64,000 nucleotides of DNA, taken from positions 1,264,001 through 1,328,000 of the forward strand of contig NC_092333.1 in NCBI RefSeq assembly GCF_046630445.1, read 5' to 3'. Below the pieces are notes generated by a model. The model did no database searches and had not been told where the DNA came from. It was given only the letters and a program-made list of their open reading frames with translations. Below are positions 63,750 through 64,000 of the stretch, one piece after another. Numbering within the stretch: the stretch's first letter is position 1; every line of letters starts with the position of its first letter. The position numbers and the translations under genes were made by a program. Source of the DNA: Rutidosis leptorrhynchoides. Lineage: Eukaryota; Streptophyta; Magnoliopsida; Asterales; Asteraceae.

Positions 63750-64000
63750 CATTCAATAGAGAATTTAGTACCGAAAAGCAGATTATGCGAAACTATGAAG
63801 AAAGCCGTGGACAAATCACAAAGAATAAGTTTGACTTCAAAGAATCTAAATGATTCAATATCTGCTAAAGTCTTTAGTGAATATCTTGCTCCTTACTCTA
63901 AACCCTTGCAGATAATAGTTTTCTATCATCCTCTGATCTTAGATATTCCGAGATATTATCGTATCTTTCATTATAAATATCCTTCATATTTCTGGAGATA
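63750..64000 (+). pseudogene. B3 ORF2 remnant, module 2
   Basis: The frame encodes ENLVPKSRLCETMKKAVDKS and NLNDSISAKVFSEYLAPYSK and stays open to the window edge. It matches B2 17234-17449. Upstream it is frameshifted by small indels relative to B2. Confidence 0.45.

Overview
This is repeat-dominated nuclear DNA from a plant, most likely a eudicot. It is AT-rich and packed with nested LTR retrotransposons. It holds one intron-containing host gene, which encodes a tonoplast-type sugar transporter. The repeat families and AT microsatellites would fit Asteraceae, but that assignment is inference. No bacterial operon, CRISPR array, rRNA gene or functional tRNA gene was seen.

Layout. (1) 1-5261: 3' end of a plus-strand Ty3/gypsy chromovirus (A1: RNase H, integrase, chromodomain, hairpin/PPT, 3' LTR). 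(2) 5262-5681: a scarred junction made of a (TA)n tract and an orphan LTR end. (3) 5682-29777: a minus-strand copy of the same family (A2). Between its 5' LTR and gag it carries two extra intact sense ORFs, a 209-residue acidic protein and a 230-residue F-box protein. Its gag is split by a second element, B2 (11902-23032), and its 5' LTR holds a 642-bp hAT-type MITE with a perfect 8-bp target duplication. (4) 29778-31793: intergenic DNA and the leader of the sugar transporter. (5) 31794-34735: a TST/TMT-type sugar transporter gene with five exons, 749 residues and one apparent GC-AG intron. (6) 34736-37042: intergenic. (7) 37043-37371: a copia-type LTR with its primer-binding site. Its internal region is interrupted by B1 (38034-48961), a very young element with 3.7-kb LTRs and the target duplication CTTGA. 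(8) 50603-57398: a Tork-like Ty1/copia element (5' LTR, leader with internal repeats, gag, protease, integrase). It is split by element C (52580-56849) and again by B3 (57399 to beyond 64000).

The B and C elements have no recognisable reverse transcriptase, so they look like large non-autonomous derivatives. They share with family A the methionine-tRNA primer site, a hairpin plus GGGTAGGTAC just before the 3' LTR, and blocks of LTR sequence. Family A is therefore a plausible source of enzymes for them. B elements encode a small coiled-coil ORF1 (intact only in B3) and remnants of an unknown ORF2 with two similar modules. B2 and C also carry a small antisense ORF for a two-helix membrane peptide, intact only in C. 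B LTRs contain a tRNA-like segment with RNA polymerase III A and B boxes followed by a T run.

Most promising for follow-up: the F-box and acidic ORFs inside a chromovirus; a second hairpin copy of the PPT-like motif lying between the upstream ORFs and the rest of both families; the tRNA-like units in B LTRs; and the antisense membrane ORF. All similarities were judged by eye, with no alignment or database search.
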